From NCBI GenBank assembly GCA_903789375.1, contig CAIFEB010000005.1, positions 28,041 to 92,040 of the forward strand: a stretch of DNA of 64,000 nucleotides, given 5' to 3'. Below the pieces are notes generated by a model that saw only the letters and a list, made by a program, of their open reading frames with translations, searched no databases and was not told the DNA's origin. Numbering within the stretch: the stretch's first letter is position 1; each line of letters opens with the position of its first letter. The position numbers and the translations under genes are program-made. This DNA is from an uncultured Eggerthellaceae bacterium. Lineage in GTDB: Bacteria; Actinomycetota; Coriobacteriia; Coriobacteriales; Eggerthellaceae. Below are positions 18,301-27,319 of the stretch, piece by piece.

Positions 18301-20769
18301 CTACTCCCCTTTCCGAACGTCGACGAGCGCATCGAAGAAAGTGAAGTTGACCGCAAGGCAGTCGACCGACGTGCTCGATACCTCTTGATAACTGCCTTTG
18401 ATGAACTGATTGCGCTGCCAGCCCTTCGGCATGTTCACGTAGCCCGAGGGAACGGCGTCGCTCACAACCGCCTTGAGCGTGAAGCTTCCACGGTCGTTGA
18501 ACACGGTCACCTCGTCATCCGATTTGATGCCCCGCGCGCGGGCATCATCGCGGCCGATGTAGATGATCGGTTCGGGGTCGAGCTCGCGCAGCGTCGGATT
18601 GTTGAACCATTGCGTATGGGTGCGCCACCGGTAATGCCCCGTGGTGAGAACCAGCGGATACGTAGCATGAAGATTGTTCGCTGCCGAGGCCTCGTGCGCA
18701 TCGCGCGCGTACGGGAAGTGCTCCTTCGCCGCCGCTTCCTTGTAATCCTGCCCGTAGTCGACGCGCGGGGTGATTGATTCGGCGTAGAGCTCGGCACGAC
18801 CCGATGTGGTTGCAAACGACTTTTCCGAGAACACGAACGGCTTATCGGGCGTGCCGATGGCGCGAATCGCCTTCTCCTTCACCAGGCGGTCGTAGTCGAT
18901 GCCGTCGGCAGCAAGCTTGTCCGACGTCATAAACGTCTTGATCCATTCCTTCGCATCCTTGTTAGGGACATCCTCGCCATACCCCATGCGCTCGGCGATG
19001 AGCGCGAATATCTCCGCATCCGGCTTGCTTTCGTATAGCGGGTCTATGGCCTTTTCGTTGATGACCACGAACGGGTTGCAGAAATTGACGCGGACATCAT
19101 CCACTTCGAGCCAGGTTGCCACGGGCAGCACGAGGTCGGAATAGCGTGCCGTATCGGTGAACTCCGTATCCATGGTCACAAGGTAGTCGAGCTTGGGCAG
19201 AATGGTGTCGAACCAGAGGTTCTGCTCGGCGAAGTTGCTCAGCGGGTTGGAGCAGGCAACGAGCAATGCCTTGATCGGATATTCCTTCCCGGCGGTCATC
19301 CCCGTATCGAGCGTTTCCGCAAGCGCGCATTGGGGAAGCTTCCCGTACGCCGCAGAGGTTCCCACCGTGGTGATTCCCGCACCGTTGAAGTTGCCGGCCC
19401 AAAACCAGAAGCCACTGAGGCTCGTGCCCGGCACGCCGATGTTGCCGGTCAGCGCATGCAGAATCGCAACGGCTTGCCCGAACAGGTGAGCGTTCTGATA
19501 GTGGTCGATTGCGAACACGGTGTACAGGAACACCGGCCCCTGGTTGACGTAGATGTCGGCGATCTCCTTGATGGTTTCAACAGGAACACCCGTCTTATCG
19601 GCGGCTTCCTCAAGTGTGTACGGCGCAAACGCCTCCTTGAGCGCCGTCAGCACCGTCGTGCACTCCTCGCCGTCGACGGAGTAGGTGCCCTCGAGCGCCG
19701 GGTTCGCAACAGTATCGGAGCTTCCATAAGTCTCCGCGTCTTCGTCCCAGACGTACGCCGGGACGTTCCGCGCGGGCGCTTTCGCGGTTGCAGCCGTAAT
19801 CTGGGCGTTCGCTTCTTCGGAACGGAGAATCTTGCCCGACTGCTTGCTTAAAAGGAACGGCGCCGTCGTGCGCGTGCGGGCGAAGTCCTCGTCGATAAGG
19901 TTGTTCGACACGACATAGTTCACCAGCGCCATGGCAAGGTATACGTCGGTTCCCGCCGTGATCGGAATCCACTCGTCGCATTTCGCGGCCGTGCCAGTGT
20001 ACATCGGGTCGATGTTAACCAATCGGACGCCCGCTTCGTGAGCCTGCTCGATGAAGCGCCAGTTCTGAGGCGAGGAATTGGTCGGGTTCGCACCCCAGAT
20101 CAGAATCGTCTTCGCATCCTTCACGCCTGCGATCTCACTTGCGTTGCCGTAGGGGCCACCGCCGACGACGCGGTTGGTTCCGTAACCGTACGCCATGTCG
20201 TAGCATCCGGCAATCTTCGTCAGCTTGAGCGCGTTGCAGAACCGGGTCAGCACGCCTTTCGCTGCATTAACCGTGCCCTGGTTTCCCGAAGCCGCTTCCA
20301 CGGCTACAGCGCCGTCTCCGTACTGCTTCCGATATTCGGTGAACTTCTCGGCTATTTCGTCAAGAGCCTCATCCCAGGTAATGCGTTCCCACTGGTCCGA
20401 CCCCCGGTCGCCCACACGCTTCATCGGATACTTGAGCCGCGTCGGGCTGTAGGTGCGCTGGTGGATGGTCAAACCCCTCAGGCAGCACCCGGTGTAGTCC
20501 TCTTCCGGATACGGCGACGGCGTCATCTTGCGCACGATGCCATCACGCACATGGGCGTCCAACTTACACCCTTGGAAGCAGTTCGACCTGCAGATGGTCG
20601 TGAAAACCTTCTCGTCGCTTGTCTCCGCTTTGTCGCTGAAGTCGACCGCCAGCGCCTTGAGCTGGGGTTGACATACGCCCGCTGCAGCACAGGTGCCCGC
20701 TGTCGCAGCAGCAAGTTTCACGAATTCCCTCCGTCTAAGCGGTCGATCTCCCAAACTTGCGTCCGACAT
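18301..20769 (-). CDS. DMSO-reductase-family molybdopterin catalytic subunit, Tat-exported
   Basis: 822 residues. The N-terminus has a Tat signal (RRREFVKLAAATAG, residues 12-25). A Cys motif for one [4Fe-4S] cluster follows (TICRSNCFQGC about residue 57, and GCCLRG about residue 93), then the Moco-binding domains (WERITWDEALDEI, ILIWGANPTNS, PLSNFAEQ, YSDLVLPVATW) and the C-terminal molydopterin dinucleotide domain (NDRGSFTLKA, YVNMPKGWQ). Start 20769 follows GGAAGGGGG. It leads an operon with FeS, NrfD and TorD genes. The terminal electron acceptor (DMSO, TMAO, another S- or N-oxide or an organic compound) cannot be determined from the sequence. Confidence 0.92.
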   Translation of the reverse strand: MSDASLGDRPLRRREFVKLAAATAGTCAAAGVCQPQLKALAVDFSDKAETSDEKVFTTICRSNCFQGCKLDAHVRDGIVRKMTPSPYPEEDYTGCCLRGLTIHQRTYSPTRLKYPMKRVGDRGSDQWERITWDEALDEIAEKFTEYRKQYGDGAVAVEAASGNQGTVNAAKGVLTRFCNALKLTKIAGCYDMAYGYGTNRVVGGGPYGNASEIAGVKDAKTILIWGANPTNSSPQNWRFIEQAHEAGVRLVNIDPMYTGTAAKCDEWIPITAGTDVYLAMALVNYVVSNNLIDEDFARTRTTAPFLLSKQSGKILRSEEANAQITAATAKAPARNVPAYVWDEDAETYGSSDTVANPALEGTYSVDGEECTTVLTALKEAFAPYTLEEAADKTGVPVETIKEIADIYVNQGPVFLYTVFAIDHYQNAHLFGQAVAILHALTGNIGVPGTSLSGFWFWAGNFNGAGITTVGTSAAYGKLPQCALAETLDTGMTAGKEYPIKALLVACSNPLSNFAEQNLWFDTILPKLDYLVTMDTEFTDTARYSDLVLPVATWLEVDDVRVNFCNPFVVINEKAIDPLYESKPDAEIFALIAERMGYGEDVPNKDAKEWIKTFMTSDKLAADGIDYDRLVKEKAIRAIGTPDKPFVFSEKSFATTSGRAELYAESITPRVDYGQDYKEAAAKEHFPYARDAHEASAANNLHATYPLVLTTGHYRWRTHTQWFNNPTLRELDPEPIIYIGRDDARARGIKSDDEVTVFNDRGSFTLKAVVSDAVPSGYVNMPKGWQRNQFIKGSYQEVSSTSVDCLAVNFTFFDALVDVRKGE

Positions 20770-20916
20770 AGAATCCCCCTTCCAAGCGATCACGCTTCGA
20801 GGCGCGCACGCCCGCACGGACCGGGCGTTATCCCCCTCGCACCCGCAGATGCCATGATAGGAAGGAAGGGCGGAGAATTTCCACATGCACGGGGTAGATA
20901 TCGGTTTTCATTTGAC

Positions 20917-20930
20917 TTATTGGATAATAA
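20917..20930. promoter_or_regulatory. Palindrome upstream of the DMSO-reductase-like operon
   Basis: TTATTGGATAATAA is a near-perfect inverted repeat in an AT-rich patch between the MarR-like gene and the operon start (about 150 bp upstream). It resembles the size and base content of MarR operators, so the neighbouring regulator is a candidate binder. Confidence 0.4.
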
Positions 20931-20931
20931 T

Positions 20932-21561
20932 TTAACTGTTTACCTGGTATTTTATGATATTTATCAACTCCTTCCCATCGGGTTCGATGTCGTAGCTCAC
21001 AACAGTGCGCCGGTCGTCCGCAACGTTTGTCCCTTTGACGAACGCCGCCCGTTCGAGCTGCGAGAGCGCGTGATGGACGCTTGAAAGCGGCAAGCCCGTT
21101 TGCCGCGCTATTTCGGATGCACGCATGCCCGTATGCTCATCCAGCGCAAGAAGCGCAAGGAACTCGTTCGGCGGTACGCCGCGCGCCTCGATGCAAGCCG
21201 AAAGCCGCCGCCAGGTCTTCCGCGCGATGGGCAGACGACGCGGGCAGCAGGCAATAACCCACTCCGCAGCCTCGCAGCCTTCCGTGGTTTTGGAAACAAG
21301 AATCCGCCTCCGATCGGTATCATCGCATCGCGTTACGAGAAGACCACTTCGTTCGAGTGACCCCACCGCACGGGAGAGCATTGCACCGTTCACGCCCGAC
21401 AACCTACCCAAATCGCTACGAGCGATCTCCCCCGAATCCGGGACGGCGCACAGCACCCGCGCTTCGTTTTCCCCTATAGACAGCCGCTCTTGAATCAAGA
21501 CACGCTGTGCTTTGACCGCGCGCAGCTGCCGTGCGCATGTCCTGCAATCAATCGTCGTCAT
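20932..21561 (-). CDS. MarR-like regulator with two winged-helix regions
   Basis: 209 residues. Two winged-helix patterns are visible: RSDLGRLSGVNGAMLSRAVG with SLERSGLLVTRCDDTDRRRI, and ASEIARQTGLPLSSVHHALS with QLERAAFVKGTNVADDRRTV. Each has the MarR recognition helix followed by a basic wing. The ATG overlaps the stop of the upstream ferredoxin-like gene (ATGA), indicating coupled translation. It lies just upstream of the DMSO-reductase-like operon on the same strand and ends beside the palindrome at 20917-20930, so control of that operon is a reasonable inference. Confidence 0.7.
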   Translation of the reverse strand: MTTIDCRTCARQLRAVKAQRVLIQERLSIGENEARVLCAVPDSGEIARSDLGRLSGVNGAMLSRAVGSLERSGLLVTRCDDTDRRRILVSKTTEGCEAAEWVIACCPRRLPIARKTWRRLSACIEARGVPPNEFLALLALDEHTGMRASEIARQTGLPLSSVHHALSQLERAAFVKGTNVADDRRTVVSYDIEPDGKELINIIKYQVNS

Positions 21562-22820
21562 GCGAGCTGCTGATTCCTGCGTGCGCTTTCGACCACCGTT
21601 TCGAAATTCGATTGGTTTCTGCACCAAAAGCATTCGTCGCCGTGCTGCAAGGAGATCGGCAACCCGCAGCGTTTGCACGAGCCGCCCTCGCTTGCGTACA
21701 CGACCACCGTATCGCGCGGATCGCTTCTACGGTAGGTACGGGAAAGGGCATGTGTCGGACACGCGATCAAACACAGCCCGCAATCTGCACAGATCCCCGG
21801 ATTGAACAGGAAGACGAACGTCGAACTCCGCGTTCTGCGGACAACCGACTGCTCGATCGCCCCCGTGGGACAGAACTGATAGCACGTACCGCACGAGAGG
21901 CAGTGATGCACATCGCAGTCAACGCTGGGAAGCGTGATCCGGACCGAAGGTGCCGAGATTTTCGAACGCCAATCGACAAGCGCCCGTTCTCGCAGCGCAA
22001 CGTGCGGTGCCTCAAGCGCTTTCCGCAGGTCGAGGGACACTGTGGTGCCGGCGGTTGCGGCGATGGATCCCGCTTGGCGTGCAGTGCGCGCCCCCGCATT
22101 CCGCAACCGAGAGCTTTCGAACAACCGCTCCGAGCTGAACACCCGCGGTGGTTTTTTGGCATCGAGGACTTTTCCGACACCGGCTGCATCGCCTGTTTGC
22201 CGACGAGGGGAAAGGGCGCGTGCGGAACCGCCTACGCGTGTACACGCACGACCCGACGTTTCCCTGCCGCCGAGACGCTGCTCCGAAAAGCCTTCGCCGG
22301 CAGCAGCCCGCACCCCGATGGTCCGGTCTACACCCGCTTCCTTCAGCCACCGGTTCGCCGTATTGATATTCGCCCGCACGATTGCGGCACCGCCCGAAAC
22401 GGGACAGACTCCGCAAGCGCCCACGAACACGTTCAAACGAACCCGGCAGGCTGCGGATGCCAGCGCCGCAGGGGAAAAGGCCCCAACACACGCCCTTGTC
22501 CTCACCAACCGCCCTGCATACGCCGCGTGGACGCACGCGAGGTTCACTTCTTCGCCATCGGCGATTTCCGTCGAGAGGGCGTTCAGTAGCCAGCGCTCGG
22601 ACCAGTTGTCCGACGAGAACGCTTCCGTCGGGCACAGCGAAAGGCACAGTCCGCAACCTATGCACCGCTCCCTGTCGAACTGCAGCTGCAATCCGCAGTG
22701 GGAGATTGCGAGCGTCGGGCAAAACCGGGTGCATGCAGCGCACGGGGCACCGCTGTGCTGCGCCCGCAGGCAGCGCTCGGGGTGTGAAGCGGCGATTTTG
22801 ATGCTACCGGCGCGCGGCAT
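21558..22820 (-). CDS. Multi-cluster 4Fe-4S protein, possible redox partner
   Basis: 420 residues. Cysteine clusters near both ends: CAACTRFCPTLAI and CIGCGLCLSLCPTEAF in the first 90 residues, then CLSCGTCYQFCPTGAI and CADCGLCLIACPTHAL towards the C-terminus, ending with a small zinc-ribbon-like CKRCG...CFWC. The middle, with several further cysteines, is not recognisable. The protein could hold four [4Fe-4S] clusters. Start 22820 follows GAGGGG. It overlaps the MarR-like gene and lies in the DMSO-reductase-like neighbourhood, which suggests electron transfer or a redox-sensing role with that regulator; neither is proven by sequence. Confidence 0.75.
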   Translation of the reverse strand: MPRAGSIKIAASHPERCLRAQHSGAPCAACTRFCPTLAISHCGLQLQFDRERCIGCGLCLSLCPTEAFSSDNWSERWLLNALSTEIADGEEVNLACVHAAYAGRLVRTRACVGAFSPAALASAACRVRLNVFVGACGVCPVSGGAAIVRANINTANRWLKEAGVDRTIGVRAAAGEGFSEQRLGGRETSGRACTRVGGSARALSPRRQTGDAAGVGKVLDAKKPPRVFSSERLFESSRLRNAGARTARQAGSIAATAGTTVSLDLRKALEAPHVALRERALVDWRSKISAPSVRITLPSVDCDVHHCLSCGTCYQFCPTGAIEQSVVRRTRSSTFVFLFNPGICADCGLCLIACPTHALSRTYRRSDPRDTVVVYASEGGSCKRCGLPISLQHGDECFWCRNQSNFETVVESARRNQQLA

Positions 22821-22883
22821 GACTGATCCCCTCGAAGAAGTCCCCCACTTTTCCCGACGTAAACCGTCCCCTTTCATCCTAAC

Positions 22884-23756
22884 ATGGGCATCGTGTATTA
22901 CCATGCACTCATGAGTTCGCAGTTGCCACATTCTTCGCTGTTCTTGGGAATCCTGAGAATGGTATCCGCCGCGCAAGCCGCATGCATCTCAACCTGCGGT
23001 CGGCCCCTGGCCGACTTTCTTCTACTTGACGCCGGCGCCTGCCAATCGGAGGATTCCGCACTCGATGTATTTGCAGCGCTTGCGGGCGGATACGAAACGG
23101 CGCGTGCCGAAACGGCGAACCTCGAGGCGAGGAGCCTCGTGGTGCTCACACGCAGCCGTACCGACCGGCGCAGGTATGCGGTGAGAACGACGCCGTGGGG
23201 CGATCGGGTTGCAGCTCAGACGATCGCCGCTATCGACCGTGCGCTCGCGTACGAATTCGAGCTCGAAGACATCGAGCGGCTTGCGACGGTAAGAGAGCTC
23301 GTCAGAATCGTGTCGGGAACGGCTGCACGTTTCCGTTCCGACAGCATTGCACCAGCCGTCCTCGAGCATTCGTTTCTCGTCGGCCTCGCGCTTCTCGACA
23401 AGCAGGCAACTGATGCCACGGACCGCCTTTGCGTTACGCGCGACCGCGCACGGATTCTACTTTCCCTGGCGCTTCATAACGAATGGCCCTGCCCCGCCGC
23501 GCTGCTACGGGAAAGCAAGCTCGAACCTGGTGTGTTCGACTCCGCGCTCTGCGAATGCATCGACCGCACGCCCCCGCTTATCGAGACACTAAGCAGCGCA
23601 GCGGAATCCGACGTGCGCGTTCATTTCACCGCCGACGGGCTCGCGTTGGCTTCGAACCTCGCCGCAGAGCTGTACGGTGCCTGGGGACTCGACGACGAGG
23701 AGAAAAACCAAAGCGCACTGCTGCTCGAAACGGCGTTCGAATACCTTTCCGAATGA
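22884..23756 (+). CDS. Probable MarR-like transcriptional regulator
   Basis: 290 residues (281 if ATG 22911 is used). After an N-terminal helical part it has a wing-like segment with a basic loop (VVLTRSRTDRRRYAVRTTPWGD, shown here in part: residues about 88-109) typical of MarR proteins, then a helical stretch and a second, less clear winged-helix region before an acidic C-terminus. It is divergent from the ferredoxin-like/MarR pair, with only 63 bp between the starts, so both could be controlled from the same region. Family assignment is by the wing pattern only and is moderate. Confidence 0.6.
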   Translation: MGIVYYHALMSSQLPHSSLFLGILRMVSAAQAACISTCGRPLADFLLLDAGACQSEDSALDVFAALAGGYETARAETANLEARSLVVLTRSRTDRRRYAVRTTPWGDRVAAQTIAAIDRALAYEFELEDIERLATVRELVRIVSGTAARFRSDSIAPAVLEHSFLVGLALLDKQATDATDRLCVTRDRARILLSLALHNEWPCPAALLRESKLEPGVFDSALCECIDRTPPLIETLSSAAESDVRVHFTADGLALASNLAAELYGAWGLDDEEKNQSALLLETAFEYLSE

Positions 23757-23835
23757 AGCGATACTGAGCGGAGTCCTGTCGGGCGGCTGGCGTTGGAAAG
23801 GCCCAGCACCGAAAACTGACTTGGAACGAGCGGCG

Positions 23836-24501
23836 CTAGAGACGGTTGAACAACGATTTCGTCGTTGTGCAGCGAAGGGAGCGCGCAACGACGGCAAAGT
23901 ATCGGCAGCGGGTTCTCTCGCACACCAACGCGGCGACCGCTTCGGCGGGTGCTTGGACGTGCATCTCCCAGAACTCCCTTTGCTGCGCACGCCATTCGTA
24001 GGAGCTGCGCGAATCGTGCGCTCTCATCGCGTTGATCTCCATCGAGCAAAGATAGTTGAGGAAGTCGAATTCAAACGCCAGAAAATCTGCCGGCTCGTTC
24101 GACGAAAGCGCCTTCGCCAGTCCCATGAACCGGTAGATGCGAGCAACCCGCGCAGCTTCGTTCTGGGGACCGTTCAGATACGACGAGCCGTAGAGCGAAA
24201 TGCAATCCCCAACGATAAACAGGCGCGTGTACTCCGTACGTATGCCGCGAAGATTCGGCGGAGCGCAGGACGTGTGGATATCCTCGGCGAATTCCGGAAG
24301 AGGTGCGGAGACGGCATGCGATAGCGCTTCCAAGTCGACGAGCGATTCGCACGTTGCCGGATACTGAAGCGCTTGAGCAAACAACGCGAAGGCATCGCGC
24401 CTGCGCTTCGTGGATGCGACGATCGTGCGCAGCCCCTCGGCGGCGATTGCGCGCTGGTCGCTTTCCCCGTATGTACGGCTGGTTTTCTTCTGGGTCGTCA
24501 T
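23836..24501 (-). CDS. Second TorD-family molybdoenzyme chaperone
   Basis: 221 residues. The helical pattern FALFAQALQYP, then EYTRLFIVGDCISLYGSSYL, and a FLAFEFDFLNYLC helix match TorD-like proteins, and it is distinct in sequence from the copy at 15719-16396. No catalytic subunit is adjacent on its strand, so it may serve the Moco enzyme of this cluster together with the first chaperone, or a client elsewhere. A TATAAT-like box on the minus strand at 24588-24593 may be its promoter. Confidence 0.8.
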   Translation of the reverse strand: MTTQKKTSRTYGESDQRAIAAEGLRTIVASTKRRRDAFALFAQALQYPATCESLVDLEALSHAVSAPLPEFAEDIHTSCAPPNLRGIRTEYTRLFIVGDCISLYGSSYLNGPQNEAARVARIYRFMGLAKALSSNEPADFLAFEFDFLNYLCSMEINAMRAHDSRSSYEWRAQQREFWEMHVQAPAEAVAALVCERTRCRYFAVVARSLRCTTTKSLFNRL

Positions 24502-24692
24502 GCGTCAGATTCCACTTTGCAGCATCTTCGAGCAACGGTGCGTTTCCAGCGGCGGTGCTCGCATGCAGTTCCGTTCGGTCACCTCCCATTATACGGTGAA
24601 CGCCGCCACCGGACGCACGGCGTCGAAACATCAGCTTCAAATGAGGGCTCATTCGCCCATGGCGGCCGCATCACAAGCGCGCCCGCGCTGGC

Positions 24693-25715
24693 CTACCGCA
24701 CGTTCGCGCAAACCGCCGCGGCGAGAAACGCCGTCGCGCCGTCGCCTAGTCGGTCGTCGTAGTACGAACGGAACCGCTTGTCGTCAACGTGGCTGGTCAC
24801 GAGCGCACGATGGGCTTCCGGTGTGTACTGCCCCGCGCCCCAGTACCCGCGGATCCACGCCGCGTGCATGCGCGCGAGCCTCTCCGATTCCGCGCTTTCC
24901 GGATCGTCCGTCTCCATCGCGCGAGCCAGCTGCTCGATGATCGCCCTGCCAAGCGCTTCCAGGTCGTTCCATTCCCGTTCGTCCATCGCCTCGAGCGCGC
25001 GGTTCGACGCATCCATCGCCGCATCTCCGTACTGTTTTCGCACTTCAGCACCGTACGTTCGCTCGTTTTCGGCGATGGCCGCGCGCTTGAGCGCCTCGAA
25101 TCGTTTGCTGTCTGCCATCCTCGCTTCCCCTTCCTGTTCCGCAAGCGCCGCTTGCGCATTCCCAATCAATCCGTCGAGGTCACGGCGACGCGCCTTCAGA
25201 ACCTCGACCTGCGAGGCGAGCGCTGCCCGCATGTCGGCTTCGGTTCCGTCGAGAACCTGGCAAATCGTCGCGAGATCCATGCCGCACGCGCGGAACAGCA
25301 GGATTTGCTGGAGCCGCGCAGCATCGGCCGACGAATAGGCGCGATAGCCGTTCTCGTAGCGCGCAGGAGCGAGCAGCCCCTTGCTTTCATAATGGCGAAG
25401 GGTCCGCTCGGTCACCCCCGCGAGCTTCGAAAGCTGACCGATCGTGTACGGCGCCTGCGATTCCGAACGAGCACGCGGCGCTGGACGAGCATGCGCATCA
25501 CCGCTGGTCGGCGGCGAGGGGGCGGACGGATTGGCGGTTTGGGCTTGTTTGGCTTGGGATTCCACTTGGACCCCAGCTCCAGCCTCCGCCCGATCCTCCG
25601 CTCGGGCTTCCGCTTGAGCCTCCACTTCTGCTTCTGCCCGGGCTCGAGCTGCGTCATCTGGCGCATCGGGCGCCGCAAAATCTATCTGCTTCGTCTTCTG
25701 CTCGCGTCGATTCAT
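24693..25715 (-). CDS. MerR-family regulator with TipAS-like ligand domain and Ala/Glu-rich N-terminal extension
   Basis: 340 residues. The first 85 or so are low-complexity, rich in Ala, Glu, Arg and Gln, which is unusual for MerR proteins. The MerR HTH follows (YTIGQLSKLAGVTERTLRHY, then ENGYRAYSSADAARLQQI), a dimerisation coiled coil, and a C-terminal domain (YGAEVRKQYGDAAM, then RGYWGAGQYTPEAHRAL) like the TipAS antibiotic-recognition domain. TipA-type activators bind thiopeptides or other ligands. ATG 25715 is chosen; an upstream in-frame Met is possible. It is alone on its strand, with AT element copy C about 110 bp upstream. Confidence 0.85.
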   Translation of the reverse strand: MNRREQKTKQIDFAAPDAPDDAARARAEAEVEAQAEARAEDRAEAGAGVQVESQAKQAQTANPSAPSPPTSGDAHARPAPRARSESQAPYTIGQLSKLAGVTERTLRHYESKGLLAPARYENGYRAYSSADAARLQQILLFRACGMDLATICQVLDGTEADMRAALASQVEVLKARRRDLDGLIGNAQAALAEQEGEARMADSKRFEALKRAAIAENERTYGAEVRKQYGDAAMDASNRALEAMDEREWNDLEALGRAIIEQLARAMETDDPESAESERLARMHAAWIRGYWGAGQYTPEAHRALVTSHVDDKRFRSYYDDRLGDGATAFLAAAVCANVR

Positions 25716-25824
25716 GTCGCTCACCTCGCGAAGCATCGTAAGCCCTGACGCAACGGGAAGGTCAAGCGCGCGCTCGGAAATATTTTTTCGTCGCTCTGCA
25801 AGCGCTTTTCGCATATTATTTCTT

Positions 25825-25880
25825 ACATTTAAATCGCCAAATAATGTTCAACTTCAATTGTGAATTTATTTGTAAGATAA
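25825..25880 (+). repeat. AT-rich element copy C
   Basis: ACATTTAAAT (25825-25834), 18-nt spacer, then TTCAATTGT...TGTAAGATAA (25853-25880). The second block matches copy E at 25 of 28 positions. No gene starts downstream; a near-perfect hairpin (GATGC..GATGG with CCATC..GCATC, about 25909-25931) follows. Confidence 0.8.
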
Positions 25881-25939
25881 TTTCACTCTGTCGCACCGAA
25901 TGCGATGCAGATGGCCCATCGGCATCGCCGAACCACCCA

Positions 25940-26095
25940 GCAGCACATCCGCGCCCGGCCGATCGGACGGCGTCCGCTAGCACGCCCAGGTCGACCAGCC
26001 GGCCGGACCGCGTCCGTTCGCGCACCCGGGTCGACCGCCCAACCGGACGGCGCGCACCCGGATCGACCGCTCGGGCGCACCCGCCCGGCTCCCCT
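25940..26095. repeat. Degenerate GC-rich direct repeats
   Basis: Three imperfect copies of a unit of about 32-40 bp, each with a CCGGAC/CGGACGG part and a later CCC(A/G)G(G/A)TCGACC part. They fill the space between AT element copy C and the end of the DODA-type gene. No coding function is supported. Confidence 0.5.
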
Positions 26096-26096
26096 G

Positions 26097-26900
26097 CTAC
26101 AGGCCGAACGCGAAACCCGTCATCGCAATGGACCCGAGCGTGCGCACGCGGTTGAACACGACCGGCTTCTCGCCTTCCGCCGCGCCGAGGATGTACGCGA
26201 GCGGCAGGTAGTGGTCGGGCGTGGGCGCAGCATAGCGCGCGTACGGCAGCTTTTCGTACGCAAGTGCCGTCGCGTCATCGCGCGCCTCGACCGTCTTGAT
26301 CACCGCGTCGTCGAACGCGTCGGTCTGCGGCGTCCCCTGCTCGCTGTCCCACAGCACGGCGCCCAGGTTGTGCACCGTGTTGCCGCTGCCCAGCACCAGA
26401 TAGCCCTCGTCGCGCAGCGGCGCGAGCGCGCGGCCGAGCTCGTACGACGCGGCGGCATCGAGGTTTTTGTTCACGGAGAATTCGACGATGGGAACATCCG
26501 CCTGCGGAAACATATGCAAAAGCGGCGTCCACACGCCGTGGTCGATGCCCCAGTCGTCGTTGGCGACCACGCGGTCGCCGAGCAGCTCCTGCACGCGTTT
26601 TCCCAGTTCAGGGAAGCCAGCGACCGGATACCTCACCTCGTAGAGCTTCTCGGGGAAGCCATACATATCGTAAATCTGACGCGGCGCGGGCGTCGTCTGC
26701 ACGAACGTCCCGCGCGTGAACCAGTGCGCCGACACGGCCAGGATCGCGCGCGGTTTGCCGAATTCGGCGACGATGCGCTCGCCCACCTGTACGAGTCCCT
26801 CCGTCGCGCTGTCGTGCTGGAGCGCGAGCATCGGGCTTCCGTGTCCGACGAACACCGCCGGCATGCGCTTTTCGCTAGTTCCCATTTCGTTGACTGCCAT
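26097..26900 (-). CDS. DODA-type extradiol dioxygenase family protein (YgiD-like)
   Basis: 267 residues, the usual length. Family motifs are present: PAVFVGHGSPM (about 14-24), ILAVSAHW, then DWGIDHGVWTPLLHMFP (about 116-132), VLGSGNTVHNL, and a final HYLPLAYILGAA. The conserved His residues (HGSP, SAHW, DHG, DHYLPL) are the metal ligands of the LigB/DODA fold, which cleaves catecholic rings with O2. Start 26900 is backed by AGGAGGGGAGGAG. An oxygen-dependent reaction would be odd in an anaerobe, so it may act in oxygen defence or on another reaction. Confidence 0.85.
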   Translation of the reverse strand: MAVNEMGTSEKRMPAVFVGHGSPMLALQHDSATEGLVQVGERIVAEFGKPRAILAVSAHWFTRGTFVQTTPAPRQIYDMYGFPEKLYEVRYPVAGFPELGKRVQELLGDRVVANDDWGIDHGVWTPLLHMFPQADVPIVEFSVNKNLDAAASYELGRALAPLRDEGYLVLGSGNTVHNLGAVLWDSEQGTPQTDAFDDAVIKTVEARDDATALAYEKLPYARYAAPTPDHYLPLAYILGAAEGEKPVVFNRVRTLGSIAMTGFAFGL

Positions 26901-27319
26901 GATGGCTCCTCCCCTCCTGCTTTTTGGCGAAGAATAGCGCGCTGCGCGAAAGGCGGCTCTTTGGAGCGATGCAGCGTCCGCCCAGCGCGCGATTGCGGCG
27001 GATGCACGGTTGCCCCGCTCAACGAGCAGTTGCGCAGGGATGGAGCGCATGCGGCGATGCAGCCGTCGCTCTGCCATCCTGCCGGCATGCCGCAAGGCTA
27101 TGGCAAACACCCGCCGCGGCGAAACCGGTCGCGCCATGCAGAGCTGTGGGTTGATGATGACGCTCTTCATCACCGTCCCCATCGTGCTCATCTGCATCTT
27201 CATGGGGATGTAGCCCACTCACAACCGATCCAAACATCAAAATCCCGCCAACCTGTGCCGTTCGCGCGGAATTCCGCGTCCGCGCTGCTTCAGCGCCGCC
27301 CTCGTGCCATCATTGCGCC
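26901..27319. other. Divergent intergenic region
   Basis: Separates the DODA-type gene and the AEC transporter gene. It is GC-rich. Apart from a tiny hydrophobic frame at 27154-27213 (listed separately) it holds nothing recognisable. Confidence 0.4.
27154..27213 (+). CDS. Candidate 19-residue hydrophobic peptide
   Basis: Encodes MMTLFITVPIVLICIFMGM, a single potential membrane segment, with codons strongly biased to G/C in the third position like the surrounding genes. There is no convincing ribosome-binding site, and longer in-frame starts give non-protein-like sequence. It ends about 105 bp before the AEC transporter. It may be chance. Confidence 0.22.
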   Translation: MMTLFITVPIVLICIFMGM

